A stretch of DNA of 33,346 nucleotides from Acidobacteriota bacterium (GCA_003223135.1 QHXX01000100.1:1-33346), one strand, 5' to 3'; positions 22,833 to 31,753 are shown, counted from the stretch's first letter. The notes: a model not told the origin generated them from the sequence alone. Program-made: numbers and translations.

Positions 22833-23600
22833 TCAGCTCGCGGCGCGGAACGCGGCGATGCGCGCGAACTCCTCGGCCCTGAGCGACGCGCCGCCGACGA
22901 GGACCCCCTCGACCCCCGGGCTGCGCATCAGCACGTCGACATTGTCAGGAGTGACGCTCCCGCCGTACAGGATTCGCACGCCCGCCGCCGCGTTCTTGAA
23001 GAGAGAGCGGAGCTCCTGGCGGATGAGGGCGTGCATCTCAGTGGCTTGCGCGGCGGTGGCCGCGCGACCCGTGCCGATGGCCCACACCGGCTCGTAGGCA
23101 ACCTGGACGCGCGGCGCCTCGCCAGGCTCCACACCCTCCAGCCCGCGCACGACCTGGCCACGGACGACCGATTCGGCGCGGCCGGCGGCGCGCTCCGCCT
23201 CGTCTTCCCCCACGCACAGAATCGGTTTCAGGCCGCACCGCAGCGCGGCCCTCGTTTTCCGGCCCGCGATGCGGTCCGTCTCTTCCATGTGCCGCCGCCT
23301 CTCGGAATGGGCCACCAGGACGTAGGTCACCCCGGCATCCTGCAGCATGACCCCGGAGATCTCGCCCGTGTACGGACCCTCATCCTCCCAGAACAGGTCC
23401 TGCGCCGCGAGCTGGATGGCGCTCCCCTTCAGGAGCGTGCCGACCGGCGCCAGGGCGGTGAACGGGGGCGCGACGGCGACCTCGCGATCGACGGGAGAGC
23501 CGAGGCGGGGAAGAAGAGACCGCACGAAGGCCGACGCCTCGGACGCGGTCATGTGCATCTTCCAGTTGCCGAGCACGAGGGGACGGGTCCCGGGGGTCAT
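22833..23600 (-). CDS. tpiA: Triosephosphate isomerase
   Basis: A 255-residue cytosolic glycolytic enzyme interconverting dihydroxyacetone phosphate and glyceraldehyde 3-phosphate. The phosphate/active-site pieces are all present: LVLGNWKMHMT with the catalytic Lys, VLVAHSERRRHM with the electrophilic His, VAYEPVWAIGTG with the catalytic Glu, and LYGGSVTPDN. Its ATG overlaps the pgk stop as ATGA, so expression is coupled to pgk. Confidence 0.97.
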   Translation of the reverse strand: MTPGTRPLVLGNWKMHMTASEASAFVRSLLPRLGSPVDREVAVAPPFTALAPVGTLLKGSAIQLAAQDLFWEDEGPYTGEISGVMLQDAGVTYVLVAHSERRRHMEETDRIAGRKTRAALRCGLKPILCVGEDEAERAAGRAESVVRGQVVRGLEGVEPGEAPRVQVAYEPVWAIGTGRAATAAQATEMHALIRQELRSLFKNAAAGVRILYGGSVTPDNVDVLMRSPGVEGVLVGGASLRAEEFARIAAFRAAS

Positions 23601-24871
23601 CGCGTCCGGTGCTCGCCGCGCGCGCCCGGACGGCGGCGGGCCGCAGGCGGCTTCGGGGGACGGGGCGCCTTCGCCTGGTCCGGGACGTCGGCCAGGGCGA
23701 TGATGCCGGGAAGATCGACACCCGACAGAAACTCGAGGGACGCGCCTCCCCCGGTCGACAGGTGCGAGAACGAAGGCGCCAGCCCGAGCCGGTTGATGGC
23801 CGCGATCGAGTCACCGCCGCCCACGACGCTGAACGCCTTGGCGGCGGCGATGGCGCGCGCGACGGCGCGCGTGCCTTCGTCGTAGGGCGGCACCTCGAAC
23901 AGACCGAGGGGACCGTTCCAGAAAACGGTCCGCGCCGGCGCCAACGCCCGCGCGTACGCCTCGCGCGTTTTCGGGCCGATGTCCAGGCCGACCCGACCGT
24001 CCTCGATCGCGGGGCCCGGAGTGGTCTCCCAGACCTGGCCGGGATCGGGCGAGCGCGCCGCCACGTGGTCGAGCGGCAGCTGAATGCGCACTCCCGTGCC
24101 GGTCGCACGCGCCAGGATGGCGCGGGCCTGATCGATCCGGTCGTCCTCCGAGCGCGACGCTCCGATCGGCACGCCGCCCGCCTTCATGAAGGTGTAGGCC
24201 ATGGCGCCGCCGATCAGGATCGCGTCCACCTGATCGATGAGATGCAGGATCAGGTCGATCTTGTCCGACACTTTGGCGCCCCCCAGGACCGCGACGTACG
24301 GTTTCTCCGGGTGGTCGCGCAGGCGCGACAGGGACGCGATTTCGGCGTCCATCAGCAGACCGGCGGCGGGCCGTGGCAGGTGCCGCGTGATCCCCACGAC
24401 CGAGGCGTGCGCCCGGTGGGCGGTGCCGAAGGCATCGTTCACGTACAGGTCGGCCAGCGCCGCGAGCTTGCGCGAGAAGGCATCGTCGTTCTTTTCCTCC
24501 TCGGGATGGAAGCGCAGGTTCTCGAGCACGAGCGACTCTCCCGCCTGCAGGCCGCGCGCTCGTCCGTCGACCTCGTCGCCGATGCAGTCGGGGGCCATCA
24601 GCACCTTGGTCCCCAGGAGGGAGGCCAGGTGCGCCGCGACCGGGCTCAGGCTCATCTCGGGCGCGCGCCTGCCCTTCGGCCGGCCGAGATGCGAGGCGAT
24701 CACCGGGCGGCCGCCTCGATCCAGAATCAGCTTCAGGGTCGGAAGCGAGGCGCGCACGCGCGTATCGTCCGAAACACCGCCGTCCTTCAAGGGCACGTTG
24801 AAGTCCACCCGCACGAACACCCGCCGGCCATCCACGTCCAGGTCGCGCACCGACAGCTTGCGGGTCTTCAC
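23597..24871 (-). CDS. pgk: Phosphoglycerate kinase with a basic C-terminal tail
   Basis: A 424-residue enzyme making ATP from 1,3-bisphosphoglycerate. VFVRVDFNVPLKDG, the HLGRPKG loop, VLGGAKVSDKI, NGPLGLFEVPPYDEGT and SVVGGGDSIAAI are the standard substrate and nucleotide motifs. The enzyme normally ends around 390-400 residues. Here about 25 extra residues rich in Pro, Arg and Lys (APRPPKPPAARRRPGARG) follow, probably a disordered tail. The start is GTG 24871, one base after the gap stop, with GAGG upstream. It is coupled to tpiA by a 4-base overlap. Confidence 0.96.
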   Translation of the reverse strand: MKTRKLSVRDLDVDGRRVFVRVDFNVPLKDGGVSDDTRVRASLPTLKLILDRGGRPVIASHLGRPKGRRAPEMSLSPVAAHLASLLGTKVLMAPDCIGDEVDGRARGLQAGESLVLENLRFHPEEEKNDDAFSRKLAALADLYVNDAFGTAHRAHASVVGITRHLPRPAAGLLMDAEIASLSRLRDHPEKPYVAVLGGAKVSDKIDLILHLIDQVDAILIGGAMAYTFMKAGGVPIGASRSEDDRIDQARAILARATGTGVRIQLPLDHVAARSPDPGQVWETTPGPAIEDGRVGLDIGPKTREAYARALAPARTVFWNGPLGLFEVPPYDEGTRAVARAIAAAKAFSVVGGGDSIAAINRLGLAPSFSHLSTGGGASLEFLSGVDLPGIIALADVPDQAKAPRPPKPPAARRRPGARGEHRTR

Positions 24872-24872
24872 C

Positions 24873-25886
24873 TCAGCGTCCGCCCGGAGAACCGGCGGCC
24901 CCCAGGTGACGGATGAGGTCGGCCAGACGGTGCACGTACCCCCGCTCGTTGTCGTACCATGCGAAGACCTTCAGGAAATTCCCGCCGTCGATGGCCAGGA
25001 GCGTCCCGTCGATGACCGCCGAACGGCTGTCGCCCAGATAATCGATCGAAACCAGTTCCTCGTCGCTGTACCCGAGGATACCGCGCAACCGTCCCTCCGC
25101 CGCCCCCCGGAACGCGCCGCGCGCCTCCTCCAGGGACGTGGCGCGTCGCAGCACCATCGTCAGGTCGATGAGCGACACCGCGGCCGCCGGCACGCGTACC
25201 GCCAGGCAGCGCACCTTCCCCGCCAGCCCCGGCATCACCCGGCCGATGGCGACGGCCGCGCTCGTGGAGGTCGGGATCATCGACAGCCCGGCGGCCCGGG
25301 CGCGGCGCGGATCGGCATGCGGCGCGTCCACCAGCACCTGGCTGTTCGTGTAGCAATGGACCGTCGTCATCGCCGCGCGCTCGACGCCGAACGCCTGGTC
25401 GGCGACGGCGAGCACGGCGGCCATCGCGTTCGTGGTGCAGGAGGCGTTCGACACGACCTTGTGCCGCGCCGGGTCGTAGCTCTCGTGATTGACCCCGTAG
25501 CACACGGTCAGGTCGGCGTCAGGGGAAGGGCTGCTGATCACCACGCGCCGCGCGCCGCTCTTGAGGTGACCCGCCGCCGCGGCGCGCGACGTGAACCGGC
25601 CGGTGGCCTCGATCACCACGTCCACCTCCGGCCATTCGATCTCCGCCGGCCGGGGCGAGCGCGTGCAGAGGATCGTCCGGCCGGCGGCGGTGATCCCGCC
25701 GTCCACGGCCGTCACCTCGATGCCGAGGCGCCCTGCGAGCGAGTCGTGCTGCAGCAGGTGAGCCAGGATCGGCGGCCCGGCGAGGTCGTTGACGGCCACG
25801 ACCGTGAGGTCATCCTGTCCCAGCGCCAGTCGCAGGAAGCCGCGCCCGATGCGGCCCAGTCCGTTGATGCCGATGCGAATGGCCAT
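24873..25886 (-). CDS. gap: Glyceraldehyde-3-phosphate dehydrogenase, type I
   Basis: A 337-residue glycolytic enzyme that oxidises glyceraldehyde 3-phosphate with phosphate and NAD(P). IRIGINGLGRIGRGFLRLAL is the nucleotide-binding start, followed by AVNDLAG. The catalytic Cys is in SNASCTTNAM. Substrate-site segments TSTSAAVAIG and AVRVPAAAVSLIDL, and WYDNERGYVHRLADL at the end, are also present. ATG 25886 is the natural family start; the frame is open upstream but carries no related sequence. It heads the gap-pgk-tpiA unit. Confidence 0.96.
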   Translation of the reverse strand: MAIRIGINGLGRIGRGFLRLALGQDDLTVVAVNDLAGPPILAHLLQHDSLAGRLGIEVTAVDGGITAAGRTILCTRSPRPAEIEWPEVDVVIEATGRFTSRAAAAGHLKSGARRVVISSPSPDADLTVCYGVNHESYDPARHKVVSNASCTTNAMAAVLAVADQAFGVERAAMTTVHCYTNSQVLVDAPHADPRRARAAGLSMIPTSTSAAVAIGRVMPGLAGKVRCLAVRVPAAAVSLIDLTMVLRRATSLEEARGAFRGAAEGRLRGILGYSDEELVSIDYLGDSRSAVIDGTLLAIDGGNFLKVFAWYDNERGYVHRLADLIRHLGAAGSPGGR

Positions 25887-25905
25887 GGTTCTCCGGTCGG
25901 GGGAA

Positions 25906-25943
25906 GCGGGCCGGGAGCCGGCCCGCCGGAAGCGCCAAGTATA
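25906..25943 (-). promoter_or_regulatory. gap leader: -10 box and 9-bp stem-loop at the 5' end
   Basis: The -10 box TATACT is at 25943-25938 on the minus strand; no clear -35 is seen. The predicted start is near 25931. A perfect stem follows almost at once: GCGGGCCGG (25926-25918) with CCGGCCCGC (25914-25906) and a 3-nt loop. It lies about 20 nt upstream of the start codon. No T-run follows. Confidence 0.45.
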
Positions 25944-26032
25944 TCGCAGGTCGTGTGGCGTCCCGATGCCTCCCCCCGCTTCCCCGACCCCCGAACGACC
26001 GGGCCGCCGCAGGCCACACGTGCGTCGGTCGC

Positions 26033-26062
26033 TTGACGCGGCGCGCGGGCGGCGTGTACGAT
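26033..26062 (+). promoter_or_regulatory. Candidate promoter of the DUF192 gene
   Basis: TTGACG (26033-26038), an 18-nt spacer and TACGAT (26057-26062). The predicted start is near 26069, about 59 nt upstream of the ATG at 26128. Confidence 0.5.
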
Positions 26063-26127
26063 TTTGCCCTTCCCTGACAACCCCGTTCCGGCCTGGTGAT
26101 GGAGTTGACGTGATCGAGGAGCCTCTG

Positions 26128-26637
26128 ATGAGTCTGGCAGGTGCAGCGACGATCGCCGTGGTCGCCCTCGGTATGGCAACCGGGGCGTGCCTCTCCGGGG
26201 CGAAGGGCGACGCGAAGGGTGCGACGCCGCCGCCGGCGGCGGAGCGCGACGCCCGTCGCGCCGAGGTGCGCTTCCCGAACGACCATCTCGTGGTTGCGGA
26301 GATCGCCGACACGCCCGAGCGCTGGCGGAAGGGGTACATGTTCCGGAGCGAGGTGCGCGAGGGGGAGGGGATGATCTTTCTTTTCCCGCACGCGGACTTT
26401 CATCCCTTCTGGATGAAGAACACGCTCGTGCCGCTCGACATCATCTGGATGGACGACGCGAAGACGATTGTGTACATCGAATCGAACACTCCACCGTGCA
26501 AGGCGGATCCGTGTCCGAGCTTCGGGCCGATGCGCAAGACCTCGGCGGTGCTCGAGGTGCGCGCCGGCACGGCGGCGGTCCAGGGCCTGAAAGTGGGAGA
26601 TCGGTTGCGGATTACCGTTCCGCAATCGGGCGACTGA
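26128..26637 (+). CDS. Exported DUF192 protein
   Basis: A 169-residue protein of the DUF192/UPF0127 family, whose function is not established. A hydrophobic N-terminus (MSLAGAATIAVVALGMATGA) followed by Cys suggests a signal peptide. The Cys is in TGACLSG, which fits a lipobox poorly, so lipid anchoring is uncertain. The domain follows a short Ala/Pro linker: TPERWRKGYMFRSEVREGEG, FHPFWMKNTLVPLDIIWMDD and the closing VLEVRAGTAAVQGLKVGDRL are typical. A Cys pair (CKADPC) lies in the loop usually rich in Pro/Cys. ATG 26128 has GAGGAG upstream; GTG 26110 is a weaker alternative. Confidence 0.86.
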   Translation: MSLAGAATIAVVALGMATGACLSGAKGDAKGATPPPAAERDARRAEVRFPNDHLVVAEIADTPERWRKGYMFRSEVREGEGMIFLFPHADFHPFWMKNTLVPLDIIWMDDAKTIVYIESNTPPCKADPCPSFGPMRKTSAVLEVRAGTAAVQGLKVGDRLRITVPQSGD

Positions 26638-26690
26638 GCGACGGCGGCGCGTCAGAAGATCGACGCATTGATTTCGGGGCGTGATTCACC

Positions 26691-26719
26691 TTGACCGCCC
26701 GGCGACTTCGCCGTAAAGA
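26691..26719 (+). promoter_or_regulatory. Weak candidate promoter of the transglycosylase gene
   Basis: TTGACC (26691-26696), a 17-nt spacer and TAAAGA (26714-26719). The -35 is good and the -10 poor. The predicted start is near 26726; an AGGAGG site at 26743-26748 serves the ATG at 26754. Confidence 0.35.
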
Positions 26720-26753
26720 ATCGCTCACGTCTTCGGGATTCTAGGAGGTGCCG

Positions 26754-27380
26754 ATGAAGTTTTTCGTGCAGACCCTCTTCGCGATCGCGGCGCTGGTGTT
26801 CGGATTTTTCATGGGCGTGCGGTACCAGACGCGCGTGGAGAGCGTGAACGAGGTCCGGACCCTGGTGCAGGTTCAGAAGAGCAAGATCGAAAGCCTGCGG
26901 GACGACAACCAGCGTCTGAAGACCGTGGTGCTCCTCCGCGAGTTCCTGGACAAGGAGAGCATCCGGCTGCCCGAGCGGACCGTCAACGACATCGCGGGCT
27001 CCATCCACGAGGCGAGCCAGCGCTTCAAGCTGCCGCCCGAGATGATCCTGGCGGTCATCCGCATCGAGAGCGCCTTCGACATCAACGCGCTGTCCGACAA
27101 GGGCGCCGTGGGACTGATGCAGATCCTGCCCTCCACGGGCCAGGAGATCGCCCGCGATCTGCGCATCGACTGGCCCGGCGAGGGCATTCTGCGGGACCCG
27201 CAGGCGAACATCGAGATGGGAGCCTATTACCTGACGAAGCTCATCGGGCAGTTCAACAATCTGGCCGTCGCGCTGACCGCCTACAACCACGGCCCGGGCC
27301 GCGTCGCCGAGCTGTCCGAAGCCAAGGCGGATCTGCCGATGGATTACGCCGAGAAGGTCCTGTCCCACTACACGCCTTGA
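26754..27380 (+). CDS. Membrane-anchored lytic transglycosylase (SLT domain)
   Basis: A 208-residue enzyme that would cleave peptidoglycan glycan strands. One N-terminal membrane segment (residues 4-22) anchors it facing the periplasm, and a coiled-coil-like stretch (about 28-60) follows. The SLT domain runs from about residue 82 to 205: ILAVIRIESAFDINALS carries the catalytic Glu105, GAVGLMQILPSTG the next motif, and VALTAYNHGPGRV the substrate-groove motif. The start is ATG 26754 with AGGAGG 5 nt upstream; a GTG six bases earlier is in frame but overlaps that site. The size fits short MltE/Slt-like enzymes. Confidence 0.9.
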   Translation: MKFFVQTLFAIAALVFGFFMGVRYQTRVESVNEVRTLVQVQKSKIESLRDDNQRLKTVVLLREFLDKESIRLPERTVNDIAGSIHEASQRFKLPPEMILAVIRIESAFDINALSDKGAVGLMQILPSTGQEIARDLRIDWPGEGILRDPQANIEMGAYYLTKLIGQFNNLAVALTAYNHGPGRVAELSEAKADLPMDYAEKVLSHYTP

Positions 27381-27386
27381 CCTGAC

Positions 27387-27439
27387 GGGGTCTGAGGCGA
27401 CCCCCGCGGCCCCGCAGACACGCCGCCCCGCTCGGGGCG
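27387..27439 (+). terminator. Two GC-rich hairpins between the transglycosylase gene and nuoA
   Basis: GGGGTC (27387-27392) pairs with GACCCC (27399-27404) across a 6-nt loop. CGCCCC (27424-27429) pairs with GGGGCG (27434-27439) across a 4-nt loop. Neither has a T-tract. They could help end the upstream transcript or mark a Rho-dependent region. Confidence 0.3.
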
Positions 27440-27444
27440 CGCCG

Positions 27445-27474
27445 TTGACACCTTCCGGGCGCTGATGCTACCTT
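27445..27474 (+). promoter_or_regulatory. Candidate promoter of the nuo operon
   Basis: A perfect TTGACA (27445-27450), an 18-nt spacer and TACCTT (27469-27474), which keeps the T-A and final T of the -10. The predicted start is near 27481, 56 nt before the nuoA GTG. Confidence 0.5.
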
Positions 27475-27487
27475 ACGCCCTCCGTCG

Positions 27488-27511
27488 CGCCCGCGGCCAC
27501 GCTCGCGGGCG
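27488..27511 (+). promoter_or_regulatory. Stem-loop at the 5' end of the nuo leader
   Basis: CGCCCGCG (27488-27495), an 8-nt loop and CGCGGGCG (27504-27511) form a perfect 8-bp stem, starting about 7 nt after the predicted transcript start and ending 25 nt before the start codon. The geometry (8-bp stem, 8-nt loop) is the same as at 8032-8055. Confidence 0.45.
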
Positions 27512-27536
27512 GCGTGTGTTCCCGGGAGACTGCGGC

Positions 27537-27889
27537 GTGGTCGAATACGTTCCCATCCTGATCTTTCTCGGCGTCGCCACGCTGTTTCCCGTGGCCACCC
27601 TCGTCATCGCGCGCCTGCTGCGGCCGAGTGTCTACAACAAGACCAAGCTGGAGGCGTACGAGTGCGGCGTGCCGCCGAGCGGCGAGGCGCGCGCCCGCTA
27701 CCCCGTGCGGTTCTACATCATCGCCGTCCTGTTCGTCGTCTTCGACGTGGAGACGATCTTCCTGTTCCCGTGGGCGGTGAAGTTCAAGGCCCTCGGCGTG
27801 TTCGGCTTCATCGAGATGCTGGTGTTCCTCGGCATCCTCCTGGTCGGCTTCGCGTATGCCTGGAAGAAGGGGGCGCTGGAGTGGGTCTG

Positions 27890-27890
<1 letters not shown>
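27537..27890 (+). CDS. nuoA: NuoA, NADH-quinone oxidoreductase subunit A
   Basis: A 117-residue membrane subunit of complex I with three hydrophobic segments. The conserved loop is [20 protein letters not shown], with the functional Cys seen in NuoA/ND3, followed by [20 protein letters not shown] with its membrane Asp and Glu. GTG 27537 has GGGAG 8 nt upstream; an ATG at 27465 in the same frame is rejected because it precedes the predicted transcript start. The stop overlaps the nuoB ATG by one base. Confidence 0.95.
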
Positions 27891-28171
<281 letters not shown>

Positions 28172-28271
28172 GCCTGGTCGGTGGGCGCAATTCGACGTTC
28201 GAGCGGCGCGGTCGTTGGGCGGCGCCCGCTTGTGAAAAAAAGCGCGAGCGGCGCCCGGGAGCGGCGGCAGC

Positions 28272-28904
28272 ATGGATGACCCGAAGGAAAAACAGGGAGA
28301 CGACGCGGCGCCGCCGGCGGGTGCTATGGAGCCGCCGAAGGCAGAGCCTGCGTCCGCCCCTCCCGCCGCGGCGGCCCCGGTCCCCCCGAAGCCGGCCGCA
28401 CCCGCACCCCCGGCCATGCCACAGGCCGCGCCCGCGCCGAAGGCGAACCCGCTTCTGGCCCCTGTTGCCTCGGCGGCGCTCGACAGGATCAAGGCGAAGT
28501 ACTCCGAGCAGGTGATCGAGGCGCCGAAGCCGTTCGAGGTCGTGTACCACCTCTTCTCGATCACGACGCGACAGCGCCTCAATTTGAAGCTCGACGTCGG
28601 CGAGGTCGAGCAGCCGCCCACGGCCTCACGGGTCTGGCCGACGGCCAACTGGCACGAGCGCGAGGTGTTCGACCTGTTCGGCATCCGCTTCCACGGCCAT
28701 CCCGACATGACGCGTATCTTAATGACCGACGAGTGGGTGGGCCACCCGCTGCGCAAGGACTATCCGCTCGAGGGAAAACCCGAGGATCACATGCAGCTTC
28801 GCGAGGTGACGACTGCGGAGCACGTCTACACCTACGACAAGTCCTCGATCAAGGGGTTCGGCTGGAAGAAGGAAGTGGAGAAGACGGGGGAGGGCCGGGG
28901 CTGA
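28272..28904 (+). CDS. nuoC: NuoC, with Ala/Pro-rich N-terminus and missing internal block
   Basis: A 210-residue subunit of the peripheral arm. Residues 12-60 are an Ala/Pro/Lys low-complexity stretch, probably a disordered extension. From [11 protein letters not shown] (residue 87) on, the domain is normal: [20 protein letters not shown] with HPDMTRIL is the NuoC signature, and [11 protein letters not shown] ends the core. Before it, the domain should begin with about 45-50 more residues (two strands and a helix leading to L-x-D-x-T-A-V-D-Y) between VIEA (residue 84) and PKPFEV. These are absent, in frame. ATG 28272 is preceded by GGGAG at some distance. A 100-base gap with a run of seven A separates it from nuoB. 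Its stop overlaps nuoD by one base. Confidence 0.85.
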   Translation: MDDPKEKQGDDAAPPAGAMEPPKAEPASAPPAAAAPVPPKPAAPAPPAMPQAAPAPKANPLLAPVASAALDRIKAKYSEQVIEAPKPFEVVYHLFSITTRQRLNLKLDVGEVEQPPTASRVWPTANWHEREVFDLFGIRFHGHPDMTRILMTDEWVGHPLRKDYPLEGKPEDHMQLREVTTAEHVYTYDKSSIKGFGWKKEVEKTGEGRG

Positions 28905-30001
28905 TGTTCCGCACCGAGGAGATGGACATCAACATGGGGCCGCAGCACCCCTCGACGCACGGGGTGCTCCGCCTCGTCCTGAACCTCGACGGCGAGGAGA
29001 TCGTCGACGTAAGGCCGGTGATCGGCTACCTGCACCGCGGCGTGGAGAAGCTGTCGGAGCACCGCACCTACGCGATGATCGAGCCCCTGACCGACCGCCT
29101 GGATTACGTCGCCGCCATCTCCGAAAACCTCGGCTACTGCGGCGCGGTCGAGAAGCTGATGGGCCTCCAGGTACCGCCCCGAGCGCAGTCCATCCGCGTG
29201 ATCCTGGCCGAGCTGCAGCGCATCGCCTCGCACCTCCTGTGGCTCGGCACGCACGCCCTGGACCTGGGCGCGATGACGGTCTTCTTCTACACCTTCCGCG
29301 AGCGGGAGCTGATCCTCGACCTGTTCGAGCAATTCTGCGGCGCCCGCCTGACCTACAACGCGATGCGCATCGGCGGGCTCCTCGAGGACGTGCCGCCGGG
29401 CTGGACCGACCGCGTGCGCCACTTCCTTTCGATCTTCCCGTCGCGCCAGAAGGAGTACGAGGATCTGCTCACGGTCAACCGGATCTGGCTCGGGCGCACG
29501 CAGGGGGTCGGAGTGCTGAGCCGCGAGGATGCCGTGGCCCTCGGAACCAGCGGCCCGACGCTGCGCGGCTCCGGAGTGGATTACGACGTCCGTAAATCGC
29601 AGCCGTACTCGTCCTATGACCAGTTCGACTTCGATGTGCCTCTGGGGACGAAAGGCGACACCTACGACCGGTACCTCGTGCGCATGGAGGAGATGCGTCA
29701 ATCGTGCCGCATCATCCAGCAGGCGCTCGACCGCCTGCCGGAGGGGGAGGTGCGGGCCAAGGTGCCGAAGTACATCAAGCCGCCTGCCGGCGAGGTGTAC
29801 CACGTGGTCGAGAGTCCCAGAGGCGAGCAGGGGTTCTACATCGTCAGCAAGGGGAGCGAGATGCCGTACCGCATGCGCTTCCGTTCTCCCTCGTTCGTGA
29901 ATCTTCAAGCCCTGCCAATGATGTGCAAGGGGCGCCTCATCGCCGACGTCGTGGCCATCATCGGATCGATCGACATCGTCCTCGGGGACGTGGACCGCTG
30001 A
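28904..30001 (+). CDS. nuoD: NuoD, NADH-quinone oxidoreductase subunit D (49 kDa)
   Basis: A 365-residue subunit that forms the quinone pocket with NuoB and is related to the large subunit of NiFe hydrogenases. [20 protein letters not shown] is the family opening with the quinone-site His. [57 protein letters not shown] and the closing [16 protein letters not shown] are all present in order, so this subunit looks complete. It is shorter than the 400-residue forms only in the loop after the last long helix ([20 protein letters not shown]), a known short variant. ATG 28904 overlaps the nuoC stop. Confidence 0.95.
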   Translation: MFRTEEMDINMGPQHPSTHGVLRLVLNLDGEEIVDVRPVIGYLHRGVEKLSEHRTYAMIEPLTDRLDYVAAISENLGYCGAVEKLMGLQVPPRAQSIRVILAELQRIASHLLWLGTHALDLGAMTVFFYTFRERELILDLFEQFCGARLTYNAMRIGGLLEDVPPGWTDRVRHFLSIFPSRQKEYEDLLTVNRIWLGRTQGVGVLSREDAVALGTSGPTLRGSGVDYDVRKSQPYSSYDQFDFDVPLGTKGDTYDRYLVRMEEMRQSCRIIQQALDRLPEGEVRAKVPKYIKPPAGEVYHVVESPRGEQGFYIVSKGSEMPYRMRFRSPSFVNLQALPMMCKGRLIADVVAIIGSIDIVLGDVDR

Positions 30002-30009
30002 AGGGGAGC

Positions 30010-31242
30010 ATGGGCCAGGACACTCTCATCCGGAACGTCCTCATCCCGACGGCGCAGATCCTGGCCGTCGTCCTGATCCTGCCGCTTCTGATCGCGTACC
30101 TGCAGCTGGTGGAGCGCAAGGTCCTGGGCTTCATGCAGGCGCGCCTGGCGCCGCGCCGGGTCGGCTGGCACGGTCTTTTGCAGCCGATCGCCGACGCCGT
30201 GAAGCTCCTGATCAAGGAAGACGTGATCCCGGAGAAATCCGATCGGTTCCTGTTCACCCTGGCGCCGATCGCCACCGTGATCCCGGCCCTGGCGGCCCTG
30301 GCGGTCATCCCGTTCGCGGGCGCCCCGTTCACGGTCTTCGGCTACGAGGTGAAGCCGTTCATCACCGACGTCAACGTCGCGCTCCTGTATCTCCTGGCGA
30401 TCTCCTCGCTCGGGATCTACGGGATCATCCTGGGCGGCTGGGCGTCCAACAGCAAGTACTCGCTTCTGGGTGCCTTGCGCTCGTCGGCGCAGATGATCTC
30501 CTACGAGGTGCCGCTCGGGTTCGCCATCATCGGGGTGATGATGCTGGCCGGGTCGGCGTCGATGGTCGACATCGTCGAGGCCCAGAGGAAGGCCGGCGTG
30601 TGGTACGTCGTGCCGCAGCTCGTCGGCTTCTTCTGCTACTTCATCGCGGCGATCGCCGAGACGAACCGCGTGCCGTTCGACCTGCCGGAGGCGGAGGCCG
30701 AGCTGGTGGCCGGCTTCCATACCGAGTATTCCGGGATGAAGTTCGCGTTCTTCTTCCTGGCCGAGTACACGAACATGATCGTGGTGTCGTGCATCGCGAC
30801 CATCCTGTTTTTCGGCGGCTGGCTGCGACCGCTCCCCAACGTCGAGTCGCTGTGGTGGCTTCAGAACGGCTGGCTGATCCTGCTGCCGCTCACGCTCGGC
30901 GGCTTCGCCGGATGGCTCTTCGGCCAGAGGACCGGGCGCGGACTGCCGCCGATGATCGCCGGCGGCGGCATCGGGGCGGCGGCGGGCGCGATCCTGGCGA
31001 TGAGCGACCTAGGGGGCCTGGCGAGCCTGAGCCTGCCGGCCGTCTCCGGCGCCTTCTGGTTCTTCTTCAAGGTTTCATTGTTCCTGTTCATGTACATCTG
31101 GTTCCGCGGGACATACCCGCGCTACCGCTACGACCAGCTCATGGCCCTGGGATGGAAGTGGCTCATCCCGCTGTCGGTCGCAAACGTGATCGTCACGGGT
31201 CTCGCGATCGTGGTCAAGGGCGCCGTGCAGGGGAGAGGGTAG
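30010..31242 (+). CDS. nuoH: NuoH, NADH-quinone oxidoreductase subunit H
   Basis: A 410-residue membrane subunit linking the quinone site to the proton channels. LVERKVLGFMQARLAPRRVG and LLQPIADAVKLLIKED are the first conserved parts, RSSAQMISYEVPLG the middle, and AETNRVPFDLPEAEAELVAG plus YSGMKFAFFFLAEYTNM the acidic loop facing the quinone. GTYPRYRYDQLMALGWKWLIPLS closes the family pattern. Between the last two blocks there is an extra hydrophobic, Gly/Ala-rich stretch (about residues 297-345), enough for one or two added membrane segments. It starts 8 bases after nuoD, directly where nuoEFG would stand in the common gene order. Confidence 0.95.
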   Translation: MGQDTLIRNVLIPTAQILAVVLILPLLIAYLQLVERKVLGFMQARLAPRRVGWHGLLQPIADAVKLLIKEDVIPEKSDRFLFTLAPIATVIPALAALAVIPFAGAPFTVFGYEVKPFITDVNVALLYLLAISSLGIYGIILGGWASNSKYSLLGALRSSAQMISYEVPLGFAIIGVMMLAGSASMVDIVEAQRKAGVWYVVPQLVGFFCYFIAAIAETNRVPFDLPEAEAELVAGFHTEYSGMKFAFFFLAEYTNMIVVSCIATILFFGGWLRPLPNVESLWWLQNGWLILLPLTLGGFAGWLFGQRTGRGLPPMIAGGGIGAAAGAILAMSDLGGLASLSLPAVSGAFWFFFKVSLFLFMYIWFRGTYPRYRYDQLMALGWKWLIPLSVANVIVTGLAIVVKGAVQGRG

Positions 31243-31246
31243 GGGC

Positions 31247-31753
31247 ATGGGAGCGACGACACGGACGGTCGAGGCCCCCCGGACGACCGGGGCCAGGGAG
31301 ATCCTGAAGACGTTTCTGCTCCTGGAGCTGTGGGTCGGGCTCTGGGTGACCCTGAAGAACCAGTTCCGGCCGCACATCACCGTCGAGTACCCCAAGGAGA
31401 GGGTCGAGCTGTCGCCGCGCTTCCGCGGCATACCCCGCCTGCGCTTTCACCCGGAGTCGGGCGAGGAGCTCTGCATCGCCTGCCACCTGTGCGAGACGGT
31501 CTGCCCGGACGATTGCATCCACATCGTCTCGGAGAAGAAGCCGGACGGCAAGGGGAAGCGTCTGGTGTCGTTCGAGATCAACCTCGAGCGCTGCTGCTTC
31601 TGCGGGCTGTGCGTCGATCCCTGCCCGACGAAGCCCCTCACGGCGATCTACATGTCGCACGACTACGAGATGGCCGACTTCAAGCGGGACGCGTTCGTGG
31701 CCCCGCTCAAGGTCCTGTTGAACGGCGTCGATCCGAAGGATTACAAGGAGTAG
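31247..31753 (+). CDS. nuoI: NuoI, two 4Fe-4S ferredoxin-type subunit
   Basis: A 168-residue subunit carrying clusters N6a and N6b. Both complete motifs are visible: CIACHLCETVCP (Cys76, 79, 82, 86) and CCFCGLCVDPCP (Cys116, 119, 122, 126); each motif's fourth Cys is followed by Pro. The N-terminal helix region TFLLLELWVGLWVTLKNQF lies along the membrane in known structures. YMSHDYEMADFKRD is the usual post-cluster segment. It follows nuoH by 4 bases and leads into nuoJ 2 bases later. Confidence 0.96.
   Translation: MGATTRTVEAPRTTGAREILKTFLLLELWVGLWVTLKNQFRPHITVEYPKERVELSPRFRGIPRLRFHPESGEELCIACHLCETVCPDDCIHIVSEKKPDGKGKRLVSFEINLERCCFCGLCVDPCPTKPLTAIYMSHDYEMADFKRDAFVAPLKVLLNGVDPKDYKE

Noticed and set aside
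29704-30009. NuoD shortened in the loop after the last long helix, as a fourth deletion
   Set aside because: The segment [20 protein letters not shown] reads as the natural short variant of this loop known from other bacteria, and all catalytic motifs are present.
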